Shown piece after piece: positions 37,655 through 49,815 of a DNA stretch of 64,000 nucleotides. Location: positions 4,991,747-5,055,746 of the forward strand of contig NW_023998414.1 of NCBI RefSeq assembly GCF_014805625.2, read 5' to 3'. The stretch's first letter is position 1. The number at the start of each line of letters is the position of its first letter. The notes under the pieces were generated by a model that was not told where the DNA came from, did no database searches, and worked only from the letters and a program-made list of their open reading frames with translations. This DNA comes from Glossina fuscipes. Lineage: Eukaryota > Arthropoda > Insecta > Diptera > Glossinidae. Made by a program: the position numbers and the translations under genes.

Positions 37655-37873
37655 ATATGTATATATATATATAGATATATATATGTGTATTTTTTTGGTT
37701 TGATATTTTAAAGCTCCACGCAGCAAATTTAAATCATACACTTCAGTGCTCCTCAATGTACTCATCCATACAGTTGTAATATTAAACCTACATACATAGA
37801 TAAAAAATGTACAGATATATATATATATATATATATATATCTGTATATATATATATATATAATTGCATGTACA

Positions 37874-37916
<43 letters not shown>

Positions 37917-37925
37917 GTATTCATA
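37655..37925. repeat. Compound (TA)n / TATATG microsatellite cluster
   Basis: Three (TA)n blocks (about 37657-37685, 37816-37862 and 37873-37920) are separated by short non-repetitive spacers. Frames here translate to Ile/Tyr repeats and are not genes. Confidence 0.9.
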
Positions 37926-38690
37926 TACACTATGCAGTTTAGTTTAGTTAGTTAGGGTTGCATGGGAGCTACCTACCTGTCTTGTTTTCCTTCGTTTCTC
38001 TTCCTTTTTCAGATCATATTTACACATTTACCGTTATTTCGATTTTTTCCTCTTTTCCCAGTTTCTTTTTATTTTCGTTCTCGCAAAGTTATTAAAACAA
38101 TTTTTTTTGCTGCTTCTTCTTTTTTTTTTTTGCTTTTGTTTTTCTTTTTCATTTTTTTTTTTTGTATCTCTTAGATACAAAAGACTAAAGACTGCATTTA
38201 TCATCGCTAATAGCAGCTATTAAAGTGTGTTGTAAATGATGATTTCAAAAGACAAAAGCTTTTATACCTAACGATCTTCTCTCTATGTATCAAAATAAGT
38301 AAATTATTGATTTGAATGACTTATAAAATCAACCTTAACTTTTCTACAAAACTTTTAAAGCATCGATTGCGAACGATGCAAACATATTAACCCAGATTGA
38401 TGTTATTTGTACACACACACACACTTTACGAACAACATTCCGGAGCGGATGTAAAATATGCACATTACGAATTCTAATAGAATTTTCATTCATTAACTTT
38501 TCATCTTATATTCGTTCTAACTACTTTGAAAATGATGTAAATGACTTTGTTTGACGTAATTGAGGTCACGTAGACCACCATTTATATGTTGAGCTTAGAC
38601 AATACTAGGGGTTGTCAGCTTGCCACTTAAAGTTTTGCGTCGGAAAGTTTCACGTTTTTGAGCATAAGCTTGTTACACAAATACGACTTG
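37926..38690. other. Intergenic, pyrimidine-rich then nondescript
   Basis: Starts with a strongly T/C-rich stretch (37975-38170). No gene recognised. Confidence 0.5.
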
Positions 38691-38699
38691 TTGTCTTCT

Positions 38700-39830
38700 T
38701 CTTCACCTGAGTGACCTGTAAAGTGAAGCTCAGCAAAAAAATGCAATTAATTCGTAAAAATTTTGGTCCGACAACTTACTACGACCTTTGACATGGATTG
38801 TGTGCACAAAAGTGCGTCGATCAACTTACTCCCACGTTTAACGATGAAATTCCATCCTGCCGAATTATGAATAAATTTCATAATGAAAATCCAAAAAGTC
38901 GTTGAAAAATCAGAGAACATTGCTGCTGTGCAAAAAGTGATAATGAAAGATCGATATGTGACATATTGTGAAATTGAGGCAAACTTACGCATTAACTTCA
39001 TCGGCATATATAAAATTTGGCATGATCATTTAGCCGTGCGAAAGGTCTCTTCTGATTGGTTCTCTCGGTTCGGTTCGATTTGACGCTCGTGTCAATTGGT
39101 GTAAATAAATACTTAATAAATGTAATGGCGTTGCTTTAAAAGACGTATATAAAATTAATTATGAATCCCACGGAGCCGGAAAGTAAACAACGAACAGTCG
39201 AATGTATTGGTGTTTGATGATGGGCCAAAATTGACATTCGAAGCACTTCGAATTAAATGGTCGCCTAATTCTTCGATGAAACTGGTTATGTAATAACAAT
39301 AGCGTTGAAGGAACGTAACCCGATTAATTGTGAATGGTACGCTACGACATCTTATGTGAAATAACGGAAATAGACTAAACTCGTCGCATTATTCTTTATC
39401 ATGACAAGGCGACACGTCTCACGCATCTCGTTCCAACAACCGACTATTCAATCACTCGAAAATTCATATCAACAAAAATCTTCAACTCCGAATCTCATGA
39501 ATAAACCACGTGAAGAACGATTTTCGTCGGCAGAAAAGTCCGTAAACGAGATAATAAGATTCCATGCCGAATTGCTGCCGCCACACACACACACATCTGT
39601 CACCTAGAAATTATTATCTGTTTGCAAATTTTCAAAGGATAATCCAGAGTAAAAGATTTCGATTAAGTAATGAGTCCACTATGGAAACTGATGTTTATGA
39701 TATTTTGAAAGTCTTGACGCGAGAATCGTTCTACAAAAATGGTATGAAAATGCTAGAGAAACACTCAACTGATTGTATTTTCCAAAATAAAACTATGATA
39801 TGCGTATCTTGAAGTCAAAGATCATCCTTC
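38700..39830 (+). mobile_element. Degenerate mariner element (non-mauritiana type)
   Basis: Conceptual translation in changing frames gives the N-terminal helix-turn-helix region of a mariner transposase (38883-39060: ENIAAVQKVIMKDRYVTYCE then IEANLRI and HLAVRKV). A middle block follows around 39120-39340 (ALKDVYKINY, and a segment resembling the KQMVACFF..TG block). The C-terminal end lies at 39660-39790 (DILKVLTRESFYKNGMKMLE then KHSTDCI). Many stops and frameshifts separate these blocks, so it is inactive. The linear order of all parts is preserved, so the copy was near full length before decay. Terminal inverted repeats were not identified and the borders are estimates. It differs from the Mos1-like relics at 13900 and 40850. 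Confidence 0.75.
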
Positions 39831-40309
39831 AAAAATGACAATCAAGTCGAACATCGAATTTGAATCGGCTCAGCGAAAATGCTGTATTAAAGCGATCATT
39901 AGTTCCGCGAAGGTAAGAATAAAGATGATAGCGTCGAAAGAATAAATGCCTTGGCATTACCTTAACCTCAAGAAAAGTGATGTCGCATATAAGGCTCTTT
40001 GCTGACGCTAATAAACATTTGACTTAAATACGTGAAATTGTAGTCGTATAGCAAATAGCGTTATGAAGTCATTTCATGCACCAGTATGTGAATATATAAC
40101 ACTTGAGCAAAACCCTAATGAATTTTGGTTTTCTTTTCGTGAAGATGTTAGAAAAAAAAAATTACAATAAATACCGACATTGTTTTGAAAATAGTTACAA
40201 ATATTATGAAATCGTCACACATAGTGTAATAACATTAACAGAGTAAACCATTGAATACACATTCAAGTTTCGTTTTCCCACAATATATGTGTGTACTTGC
40301 AAAAAAAGA

Positions 40310-40310
<1 letters not shown>

Positions 40311-40344
<34 letters not shown>

Positions 40345-40399
40345 TTTTTAATTTTTTTTTTTTTTTTTTTTTTTTTTTATTTTTTTTTTTTTTTTTTTA
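40311..40399. repeat. Poly(A) run joined to poly(T) run
   Basis: About 30 A followed by about 57 nearly pure T, forming a long perfect-like A/T palindrome. It could be natural (back-to-back poly(A) tails) or an assembly join. Confidence 0.85.
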
Positions 40400-40849
40400 T
40401 GTTATGACATAATGGAACATCGTTGGTAATTGAGAGTTTCGCCTCTTTTTCGCAGAAAGATGCGGGTAATATAGTAAAACAAACATTAAAACTTGATGAT
40501 ATATTCATTACAATTGTTATCTTCACTCTGTATAAGTCCAATATGTATATTGTAATGTATCTGTGCGCTATGTTGTAAGAAAAAGTAAATAAATAAAATA
40601 CAATTTATTTGAGATTTTTCTTATATTAATAAATTAAGATGAATGAAAACGATAACAGCGATTATTTGTTGTCTAATTATGCATTACAGCGAGATACAGT
40701 TGAGCTAAGTTAAAAGGCGACTAATATTATAAAAAGATTTTATCCGATATCCGACTATTACTGGTTGTATTGTATTAAATTATTGCAATGTATTTTAATC
40801 ATTTTTACACTTAAAAAAGCAATACATACTTGATACAATATACATTAAT

Positions 40850-41790
40850 CAAAACATTTTCCATCATTTTCTACAAGAAGTTTCCATTTTTCAGTCTCAG
40901 ACAGTTTGGTCGACTGCATTTCGCACTTCTTCAACTTTGCGCGGAACCGGATGCCAACCAGACCATGCTACATCGATCTGGACAAGTGGTAATTCAGAAG
41001 ACGCTACGTCTAGTGAGTACGGTGTTTGCAGCAAAACGCCCCGTTCGAGCTGCAAAAATGTATCCTAAAAAAATTCTTGCAACATGTAGCCGGACCTTGT
41101 TATGCAAGAGGACGACTTTACAAATTTTAATCGCTATTACTAGTTTCACTTCCAACAACGGATCGTCCAATTTGTTCTATTGTCTTCGGTAAACACCTGC
41201 GGTAACAGTTGCACTCGCTTTTAGTAGCCCGCAATAAACTGCATCTTGCTGACCCCACCATATGCACAGCCAAACTTTATGGCCATAAATATTCCACTTC
41301 GGTGTCAATCAGGATTGTTTGCCTCGACTAATCCATGACCTTGAGATTGTCTTAGTAGAGTTCACCTTTAGTCGCCAGCCACAATACGCGAACCGCATAC
41401 TCTTCTTTTCTTTTTGCCTGGTAAGCAAAGAAATCGCGATATTGAAGCGATTTGAGTCAGTTCATGTTGCAGTCATTTTCGCTCCTTTTAGATCTTGTCA
41501 ATTGCATATAAGGAGTTGATTCAATCAACTGCTAGGTCACTGGTTCGAAAGATGTTTAAGCTCTCGCCCAATAAGTCTTGCAATTCATTGTCTTCAGCCT
41601 TCATGGGTCCTGCGCACCTTTCTTTGTCACTGCTTTTAAACTGTGTGAAACCGAAACCGACAATTGGACGCATCATCATAAGTTTCTAAATGTGTTTGAT
41701 GGAATTTGGCAACAGATTTCTTCAAATCAAGCAATAAAAATAATGCATCTCGAAAATGCAATTACGAGCGGTCCATGAGTAGCTGAGTAG
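40850..41790 (-). mobile_element. Mauritiana-type (Mos1-like) mariner relic, most of transposase
   Basis: Read on the minus strand from about 41470 downward, the blocks of a Mos1-type transposase appear in order. A degraded RKSFLHR..TGDEKW region comes first, then KVWLCIWWGQQDAVYCGLLK followed by ASATVTAGVYRRQ (the CVWWDQ.G..YYELLK..ETV block). Next is VVLLHNKVRLHVAR (the LHDNAPSHTA block) and then YSLDVASSELPLVQ (the YSPDLAPSDYHLF block). The second catalytic Asp position reads Asn (near 41099-41101) and the third reads Glu, so the enzyme would be dead even without the several frameshifts. Sequence up to about 41790 probably belongs to the N-terminal half. The 3' end near 40850 resembles the relic at 13900-14360. 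Confidence 0.75.
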
Positions 41791-42811
41791 TCTGTATATA
41801 GTGAATAACGGAAAAGTTTTGCTTCATGTAGGGAAAAAGGTCAGAAATATCGGGTTTAACCATTTTGTACATTGATATATTGCACTACTTTATCATTTTC
41901 ACTAATAGATGTCGCTGATCAAAATACATGCAAGCACTTAGCGGTCATTTTGTTCTAACAATTATTGCAATAAGATTTAGATATGATATGATATAGCAAC
42001 AAAACTTCACAAAGTCTATTGATTAAAGTATTTCCTATAGCAGCAAATTGATTGCAATATTTATAAGAGTTTCACAAAGAAAATACTGTTAAGGTCATAA
42101 ATATTAAGTTTACATTAACTGGCGACCGTTATCGTACAGATGTTACTAAAATATTAAATTCAGTAGAAAACGACTTTTCATATCGAACGCTCAGTGATTT
42201 TTCTTTTCTTTTCTCTTTTTTTGTTTTTTTTGTTTTTTTTTTTTTAATATCATATACGAGTGTATAGCTTCGAAAGTAAAGAACATATGTTTTATCAAGA
42301 ATATATCATAATACAGTAAATGCGATAGGCTGGATAATCATATGCATTATCTATTGCGGTCTATATGGATAGACCGGTTAGCGGATGAACAGGTGGACAT
42401 ATTTATAGTTAGAGACGAGTATCAATAACGTGGTTGAAATTTATTTGGTAATTTTTATTGTTAAAAAATATGAATATAAATAATTAATGCGACTGTCGTT
42501 GCATTTGTTCATTGTACGCATTGGTAGATGTTGCTTAACTTGTTCTACGTTGTCGGAGGCGATGCAGAAAATTCTGGGACAAATGATTAACCGTAGAGTC
42601 AATGTCAATGCAATCCATATTCCAATATTCATTAAATTGCAACAACAAAAATCACATTTACATATAAGCAATAAACAGCACTCGCAAATGTTGCTAAACA
42701 TATTATAATTATATTGCAACATGTTTTTACGTGTATGCTCCTTAGTCTTATTAATAATATAAATAAAAGTGCTTGAAAATGTTGGAAAAGTGGAACAACT
42801 CCAACTAAAAG

Positions 42812-42850
<39 letters not shown>

Positions 42851-43529
42851 AATATGTATATGTGAAAAGAAAACAAAAATAGCCAAGAAAATAGAGTTCT
42901 AGTGAAGAGATCCAAGAGATCAGTGTAAATGAGAAAGGAAGGAAAAGATTAAATAAAAACTGTTATTTAGAAACTACAAAAAAAAACAAAGAAAAGAAAA
43001 AAAATAGAGGTCATTATAAATAAGCGGGTAGGTAGCCAGGCATTGCAAGACAGGTTATGCAACTATGATAATCGTCAGCAACTAGCAATCAACAAACGAA
43101 CCAACTAGTCAACTGGCTAACCAACCAACAAAGCACTATAGCGAACCATTCAATGAAATTGTCGCCTGTTGATACTGACATTATAATGTTGTTGCACAAC
43201 CTGACTGCAAACATTTACATGCTTTCTGCTTCAAATCTATATATATAGAGTATATGTATATAGTCTAATAAATTTAAATTTAAGCTGCTGCCGCTGCTGG
43301 TACTGTTGGTGTTACTATTGATGTTACTGTTGCTGTTACTATTGCTCTTGTTCTTCTTGGTATTCAAACGACTAAACGATCAAACGAGCAAACCAAATGA
43401 CCAACAATAACCTAAGTAGGTCTCTTTAGTTGTGGTTGAAATAGATTTTACCTCAGTCAACCAATAATTTCAATTTTATTTTCTTTTAAAGGAAGAATAA
43501 GAAAATTAGAGCAAACACAATTGCTTTGA

Positions 43530-43562
43530 ATTGCATTGCATTGCATTGCATTGCATTGCATT
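43530..43562. repeat. (TTGCA)n pentanucleotide repeat
   Basis: Six tandem TTGCA units, preceded by a degenerate unit. Confidence 0.9.
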
Positions 43563-46500
43563 TTATTAATAAAATGTCGATTCACATTTAGAGCGTTTAA
43601 AATTACCATACAGTTTATCTAGCTACTCGATCAACATTATCGGCAATGATCATTATTATTAGGTTGCCTGTGAAAACGACAACAAAGCTCGTCTCACATT
43701 TTTTTTTTTTTTTTTTTCGTCATAGAACATAATTGTCACACACTTGAAACGTAAATTATGAATTTGATGATTTTTTTTATTCGATTATTTGTTGCATTTT
43801 GCTTTTCTTTAACAAGGTGATCTGGCTTTGACAAACTGTAACAACGACAATAATAACAACACAACAACGGCAATAGTAATAACGATAAACGATAGCATTA
43901 AATTATTGAGCAAATAATTGTATGTATATATATATAAAAATAGTTGTGCATACATAAATACATATAGATGCTTGCGATTATTAAACGTTACATACTGTTA
44001 GTAGAGCACATCACCCCTTTAGCTTAGCTGGTTAAGCATGAAATCTATGTGAATATAAGTAAGTAAATCTTAAACAGCTGCAACGTTTACTTACGCTTGT
44101 TTACTACATAGGTAGCGGTTTTTTTTGTTTTTTTTTGTTTTATTTTGTTTTTTATTATTTTTTTTATTTTTTATTTTTTTCTATTATTATTGACATTTAA
44201 CCTATAAAAAAAATTTGTACACTTGCATTTATGGAGTTTTAAGCGAAAATCATCGTTACTGCAAGGGAAATAGAAAACTTAAATGAATAGTTGCTGCCAT
44301 CAATAAAAACTAATTAAATAATTTTTATGGCATGACATCAGCTTCGTACTTCCGCCAGAAATATGCATCAAATATCTCCTCATACATTATATGCATTTTT
44401 CATCAGCTTAAGCTGCCGACTCGTTTTTGCCCCGTTAATCTGTCCGTCCGCTTATATACCAAATTTAAAAAAAAACATCCACCTAATCGGTTCAATTTTA
44501 TAGATTAAACTTAAAAGAAATAAAAACATTATAGTAGGGCATGGCGAACACTATACTACTTTGCCTTATACCGCTCGTCAATTATTTTCATAAATTATAT
44601 CTTATGTCTAGGTGAAAGCAAATCCCATATCCCATGGGAGTGCGTATTTGGAAGAGGGCCCAAAAAGTGCATTAACGTAGTCCAAATTCAACAGAATCAA
44701 TCTTCTTATCATCACAGGTCTTATTACTATTTACATTTCCGCATTGCCACATGAAGACTTACTACCTTCCACGATTATGCTTATACGAGGTGACACATGA
44801 AAAATACGTTGTCCACAATTCTTTTCCATGTCAAATTATCAAGATAGAACACTTTTCACACAAAATGTCAATAATATAAACTGTTATAACATATAAATGC
44901 TTGCTCCTCATAAGAATCCTTATACGGGCTGGAGTGCAATAAACAGACCTATGTGGTGCAGTCAATTTTTATTATAAAACATTATGTGTTAGATGGCTTT
45001 CCCGTAGGATTTAGGATTATATATAGTATTATTATTATTATTATAATTCATTTAGGCAGAGAAATAATTTGAAAACTCTCTTTACGAGTACGACCACTGA
45101 ATTGTTAGTTTACTCGGCCACTCAGGCGGATTTATATAGGGTAAATATCGAAACATCGATGTCAAAGTACTAATGTATTCAATATTTTGCATTACGTGAG
45201 GAGCCGATCCAATCTCACAATTCGTTACTGGGCCAAAATGTGGCAGTGTACCAAATTCCGCTAAAGACCGGCAAAAATTGAAGAATTGTAGATTGAGTAC
45301 AAGTTTATATAGAAGGACAGATGGACAGACAAGCTAAGAACGACTTAAAAAAGTGAATCTGCCTGAATCAGCATACTAAAACGTGGGTCTCTCTTCGGTC
45401 CGTGACAGTACCACGGGGGAAAAAAAATCGAAATCGGCTTCAAAATATTTGGAAAAGTTGAAAAATATTGCGATAAGCGAAAACAGGCAACGAATTTTTT
45501 ACCAACTCTATAAGAGCTGCGTGAATCTCCATGTAAAAGAAATCTCAATGGCTGCGTTGAGATCCTCAACGAATAAAAAATGAAAGATAATATGATTGGG
45601 CTTGATTTTTAATTCATATTTGCCTTAAATGGATTGTAACTTAGAGCCGCCACGAAGCGAGTGTAATTTCTTACCTTATGCTTTATTTATTGTTTTAATA
45701 GATAAATTTCTATTAACGACAGAGGCGCGGTATGAGAGCGCATTTCCTGATACCGAATCCTTCGTGAAAATTCCAATCCTTATCTTACACCGACCTTTTT
45801 AATAAAATCATCGCAGAGTATAAAGACGCAGACTCGAAGACGCCATAATATATATATTTTTGATCAGCTAGACTCGTGCTAGCTATGTCTGCTTGACTCT
45901 GCCCAAATGATCATTCATTGGAAACTTTCTCTAGAAGGACAAAGTTTGGAAATTAATTAGTTTGTCGTAACAATAATTTGTGATGCCAAACGACATTCCA
46001 TTGACGTTCTCGGCCGAGATTAGTCAAAGTTCTTTGTCCAAAAGAAACCACATGATCTTCTTGCCGATATTGATGATTGGTGTAGACTTTGTGTATAACA
46101 TTTTAAAATCATTGAATTTTATTTTTACTTTTCAATCGATGGTAAGGCAAATTTTAGAATTAAGAATGGATAACAATCATAAGATAAGGCTTGTGAAAAG
46201 CTTTGGGTACAACTAAAATCGAGCTCAGAATTGTCAAATATATTTTATGCTATGAGTAAGAATCCCAGCTGATTGAAAATATCCTTGTACTGAAAGGCAA
46301 GGTGCACGGCACAAGGCTATTCAGTTTGTTTCACTTCCTTTTCTGTGATGTCTACGATTATGAACAGTGACATGCGTTGCCACCTAAAGTCGAGTTGCCT
46401 AGAAGTAGAAGTTTTGAAAGAGGAAAAGCTACATTGACAAGGCCAGACGACCTAAATCCTTGAAAACCAATCAGGAACCGAGCAGAGTAGAATCCAATGG

Positions 46501-46806
46501 ATATTATCAAAATTTGTGCTTTTTTTTGTTCAATCATAAAAGCAATAAATGAATTTTTCAAATTTTTGATCTTCAAGAGATCAATTGTTTTTATACCTTC
46601 GAATTCGTGTTGGAATTTGAAGTGAAAAATTATGAAACAATTTTCAATAAAAATAAAAATTATAATTTTTCCTTTCCATTATCCATAAAGATGCCTTTAT
46701 GCTCGCATAGACATATGCGATATTTTTAACTTGTAGCTGATAAGTCTTAAATGTCAATTGTTCATAAGATGAAAAGAAGTCGTTAGAGTAGGAAAACTTC
46801 TTATTA

Positions 46807-46809
<3 letters not shown>

Positions 46810-46848
<39 letters not shown>
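46810..46848. repeat. (TA)n microsatellite
   Basis: Nearly 20 uninterrupted TA dinucleotides, followed by TATG variants. Confidence 0.9.
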
Positions 46849-46864
<16 letters not shown>

Positions 46865-47966
46865 TATATTTCAAGTCTCTCACATTTCTTCCCAATAAAG
46901 ATAATTTGTGGAATTCATTTAAAATTAGTTAACATAATTACTTGTTTAGGTGTTCAGCAGTTTATTATTTATAGAAATAATTGCAGCAAATGTTATTTAT
47001 GTTTTCGTTTAAGCAACTAAAATATTTTACAAATACGTGTTTGCTGCTGCATTACGAACCTCAAAAAAAAAAAAAAATAAATAAATAAATAAATAAATTA
47101 TCCTCGGTTTATCTGGTATTTTTAATACCTAACATCAGCATATTTTTTTCGTCTTGCTAAAGCATTTCGACATTGAAGAAATTTGTCCCTTTTGTCAAAT
47201 CATTATAATAATATGAGAAGAGTAATAAGCCATGTAAACGTTATCATCCCATTGCGCTACAACAACAAAAAAGCATTTATCCATTCATAAATACGCAGCA
47301 ATACTTAATGAAATATGACATCAGTTACAAACATACACCTTATGTAAGCAATTATGTAAGAATTATGTTACCCGAGGGTATAAAAGTATTATTGCAGTCG
47401 GTACATGTCGTATTAAAACCAAATAACCAAATAACATACGCCATAATGCTTTATGGAAAAGTTATTTTATAAGTCACGTGAAAAGGGAAATTTTTCATTT
47501 TGCAGAATTTTTACTGAATCAAATGGATTGTCTGTCAAGTAAATTTTTGAAAACAGGAACAAAGAGAAACAATTTGAAATCAAATTTAATATTTTAGAGA
47601 AAATTTTACAAACATAATCGCCTATAACGTCCGGATGGCGTCCGTCCATCCATATAATTAGACTAACTAATTTAAGCAAACTAATTCGAATCTGTTCAAT
47701 GCTTAATATAAACGGCGATGAGTATAGTTTAGTTTTTCAAGCATTCGAAAAACTTTATATATTTATATTTGTTGTTGTGATGGGTATATAAAACGAATTT
47801 AAAAAATTCCATAAAACATTTTATAAGCTCGAATCGCAATTGAAGTTAATAGCAAATAGCAAATAGCCAAAATGACCCCCAAATCAAAGTTGCTTTCAGA
47901 ATTAGTAAATGTTAAAGTTCTGATAAGCAGCTGGTCAAAGTAAACAGATGTTAACTGATTGTAAAC

Positions 47967-48000
47967 TCATTACATTCATTACATTCATTACATTCATTAC
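47967..48000. repeat. Ten-base tandem repeat (CATTACATTC)n
   Basis: Three to four near-perfect tandem copies of a CATTACATTC unit. Confidence 0.85.
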
Positions 48001-49299
48001 GCTGTCTCGACCAAGCTAATACAGAGCCGTTTCAAACGATACTCACTTTGCCTCAGATGCAATTTACTTTGCATAGAAAAATTGCGTATGTGTTAGTAAT
48101 ATTTAAATCAATTTTTTTTTTTTTTTTGTTTTTTTTTGTAATGTCCGGTATTTTGTTAAATTTTTTTTTGAAAAAGTTCTTTATGTCCGTGTTATTTGAA
48201 ATAGAGTAAGTAGCCAATGCAGCCTATGAGAAGAACGCGATTCTTGGAGTCTTGGCAAATAAAAATTGCACGAGAAAAGTGCCATTTTGCTCTATCGAAA
48301 CCCTTAAAAGTTCACTTTATTGTGACAAGGGGAACATGGCAACGCAATAGGATATCCTTTGTATGGAGACGAAGTCGACATAAATAAAAAAAAAAGTTGT
48401 TTTCAAAATTTTTTCTTACGGTTCCTGTCAGTTCAAGTTAGTAAATTAGTTGAATCGATCAGTGTAGTCGCCGCGCTTTTCCGAAACTAAGTTTTAAGTC
48501 GAATCTTAAACTCGTTTTCAATAAAGTTCATGCGTCAACTTCAAATATTAAAGTTAAAGCGAGCGCATAGTGAACGCATCATCGCTATAGCAATAAGATG
48601 CGACATTTAAGCATAGCTTTTATGGTCCACCGATATCTATCAAGTGCTACCCTGGTGTGTTAAAAGTTGTATTAAATTTTTCCTTGTCAAATATGATATA
48701 CGATACTTAGCTTAGGGCATAGACCTTCGCATCATCGGATCCTGTACAACATTCTGCACAAAGTGTAAAGTAATGCTAAGGAGGATGCTAAGAAAGTTCG
48801 TCCCTGCTGAGCATCACTTCGCGTCTATTTATAATTTCCATTATTGCTTGCCAATCGCTTTAATAGTTGTAGTATCTGGTGATGGCAGTTAGATATATTA
48901 AGAGAACATCCAGCGAATAAATATCTTTTTTCCCAAATAAACCAGATAAACTAAAAGTTGAACTTGCTTTTCGAAGAAGTACAAGCTCACTTAATACATT
49001 TCTTAGCCTTCTTCAACTCCGTTTAGACAATCTCTTCAATTAAAGAATGAAATTTTTCGGGGAATCAAGTTAATTTCGTTTCTTGCCCTTTGAAAGTCTT
49101 ACGAATTTTCCCAATCGATCGCACAATACTTGAATTGAAAATACGAAAACTGAGCTCAACCCAGCCGCGGCTACGGCTTGTGCATGTGGAATTAAGCTCA
49201 TCTGGGGTTAAATGGCATTCGCGTCCTCGGTGCAAAGAACATACTTGTGTTGTTCCTAAAGGACTCTTAAGAGTGTAAAAAACACCTTTTGGATCTAGT

Positions 49300-49815
49300 T
49301 GGTGAGCTGATTACACAATTTTTGACACAAATCAAAACAGTATTGCAATTACCGCTAATGCAAAACGCTAAGGTAAGATGATAAGTGATTTTTTTCTTTT
49401 TTTGGCAAAACTTGGGCGATTGCATTTTGACCGGGATGCGGCTGCAATAAACTGGTGCAACATGCTATATGTAATTCGTGGCAAAATCCAATGATCGTGT
49501 AATTGCCAAAAATGCCTATGTACGATACAACTCTATTCGATTTTTTACTATGGCGTTATTTTGAAGCATTGGCTTACTCCAATTGATCAGAAACGTTCAG
49601 TGATCTTATCCATGAAGATTATCCGTGCTATTGCTGAAATAAGGGTAAATTTATATGTGGAAAAGTGGCAAAAATCGTTGTTCCCCAATTGCGGCCAGAA
49701 ACTGTCTGTCATATGTGTGAAGTTATTTTTAAATGAAAATGACTTGAAACAGTATCTAAGAGAACGGGGAAATCTTGATAAAATCTCTTATCGTTCAGGG
49801 CTTATTACAAATTAA
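49300..49815 (+). mobile_element. Decayed mariner/Tc1-type transposase remnant
   Basis: Shifting plus-strand frames give a series matching the C-terminal third of DDE transposases of the Tc1/mariner group. A TGATCY-like relic of the 'DGA..H' block lies near 49450, then DRVIAKNAYVRYNS, then DFLLWRYFEALAY (the 'DFFLWG..K..VY' block) and RAIAEIRVNLYVEKW. A C-terminal PQLRPETVCHMCEVIFK frame follows. Multiple frameshifts and stops show it is inactive. The match is by pattern only, and subfamily is unclear. Confidence 0.5.

Larger units (their letters stand above)
41791..49295. other. Intergenic, no gene recognised
   Basis: No supported gene in 7.5 kb. Contents: poly(T) at 42220-42245 and 43699-43717, (TA)n at 42813-42847 and 46810-46848, an imperfect trinucleotide CTG/GTT region at 43284-43360, a pentanucleotide array, a ten-base tandem array at 47967-48000, and a fragment at about 44549-44575 resembling the ACCCTACACC repeat. 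A segment at 45300-45380 has the GGACAGATGGACAGACAAGC type of sequence that trails copies of that repeat. Confidence 0.5.

Noticed and set aside
37622..37930. Ile/Tyr-repeat frame
   Set aside because: Direct translation of (TA)n microsatellite.
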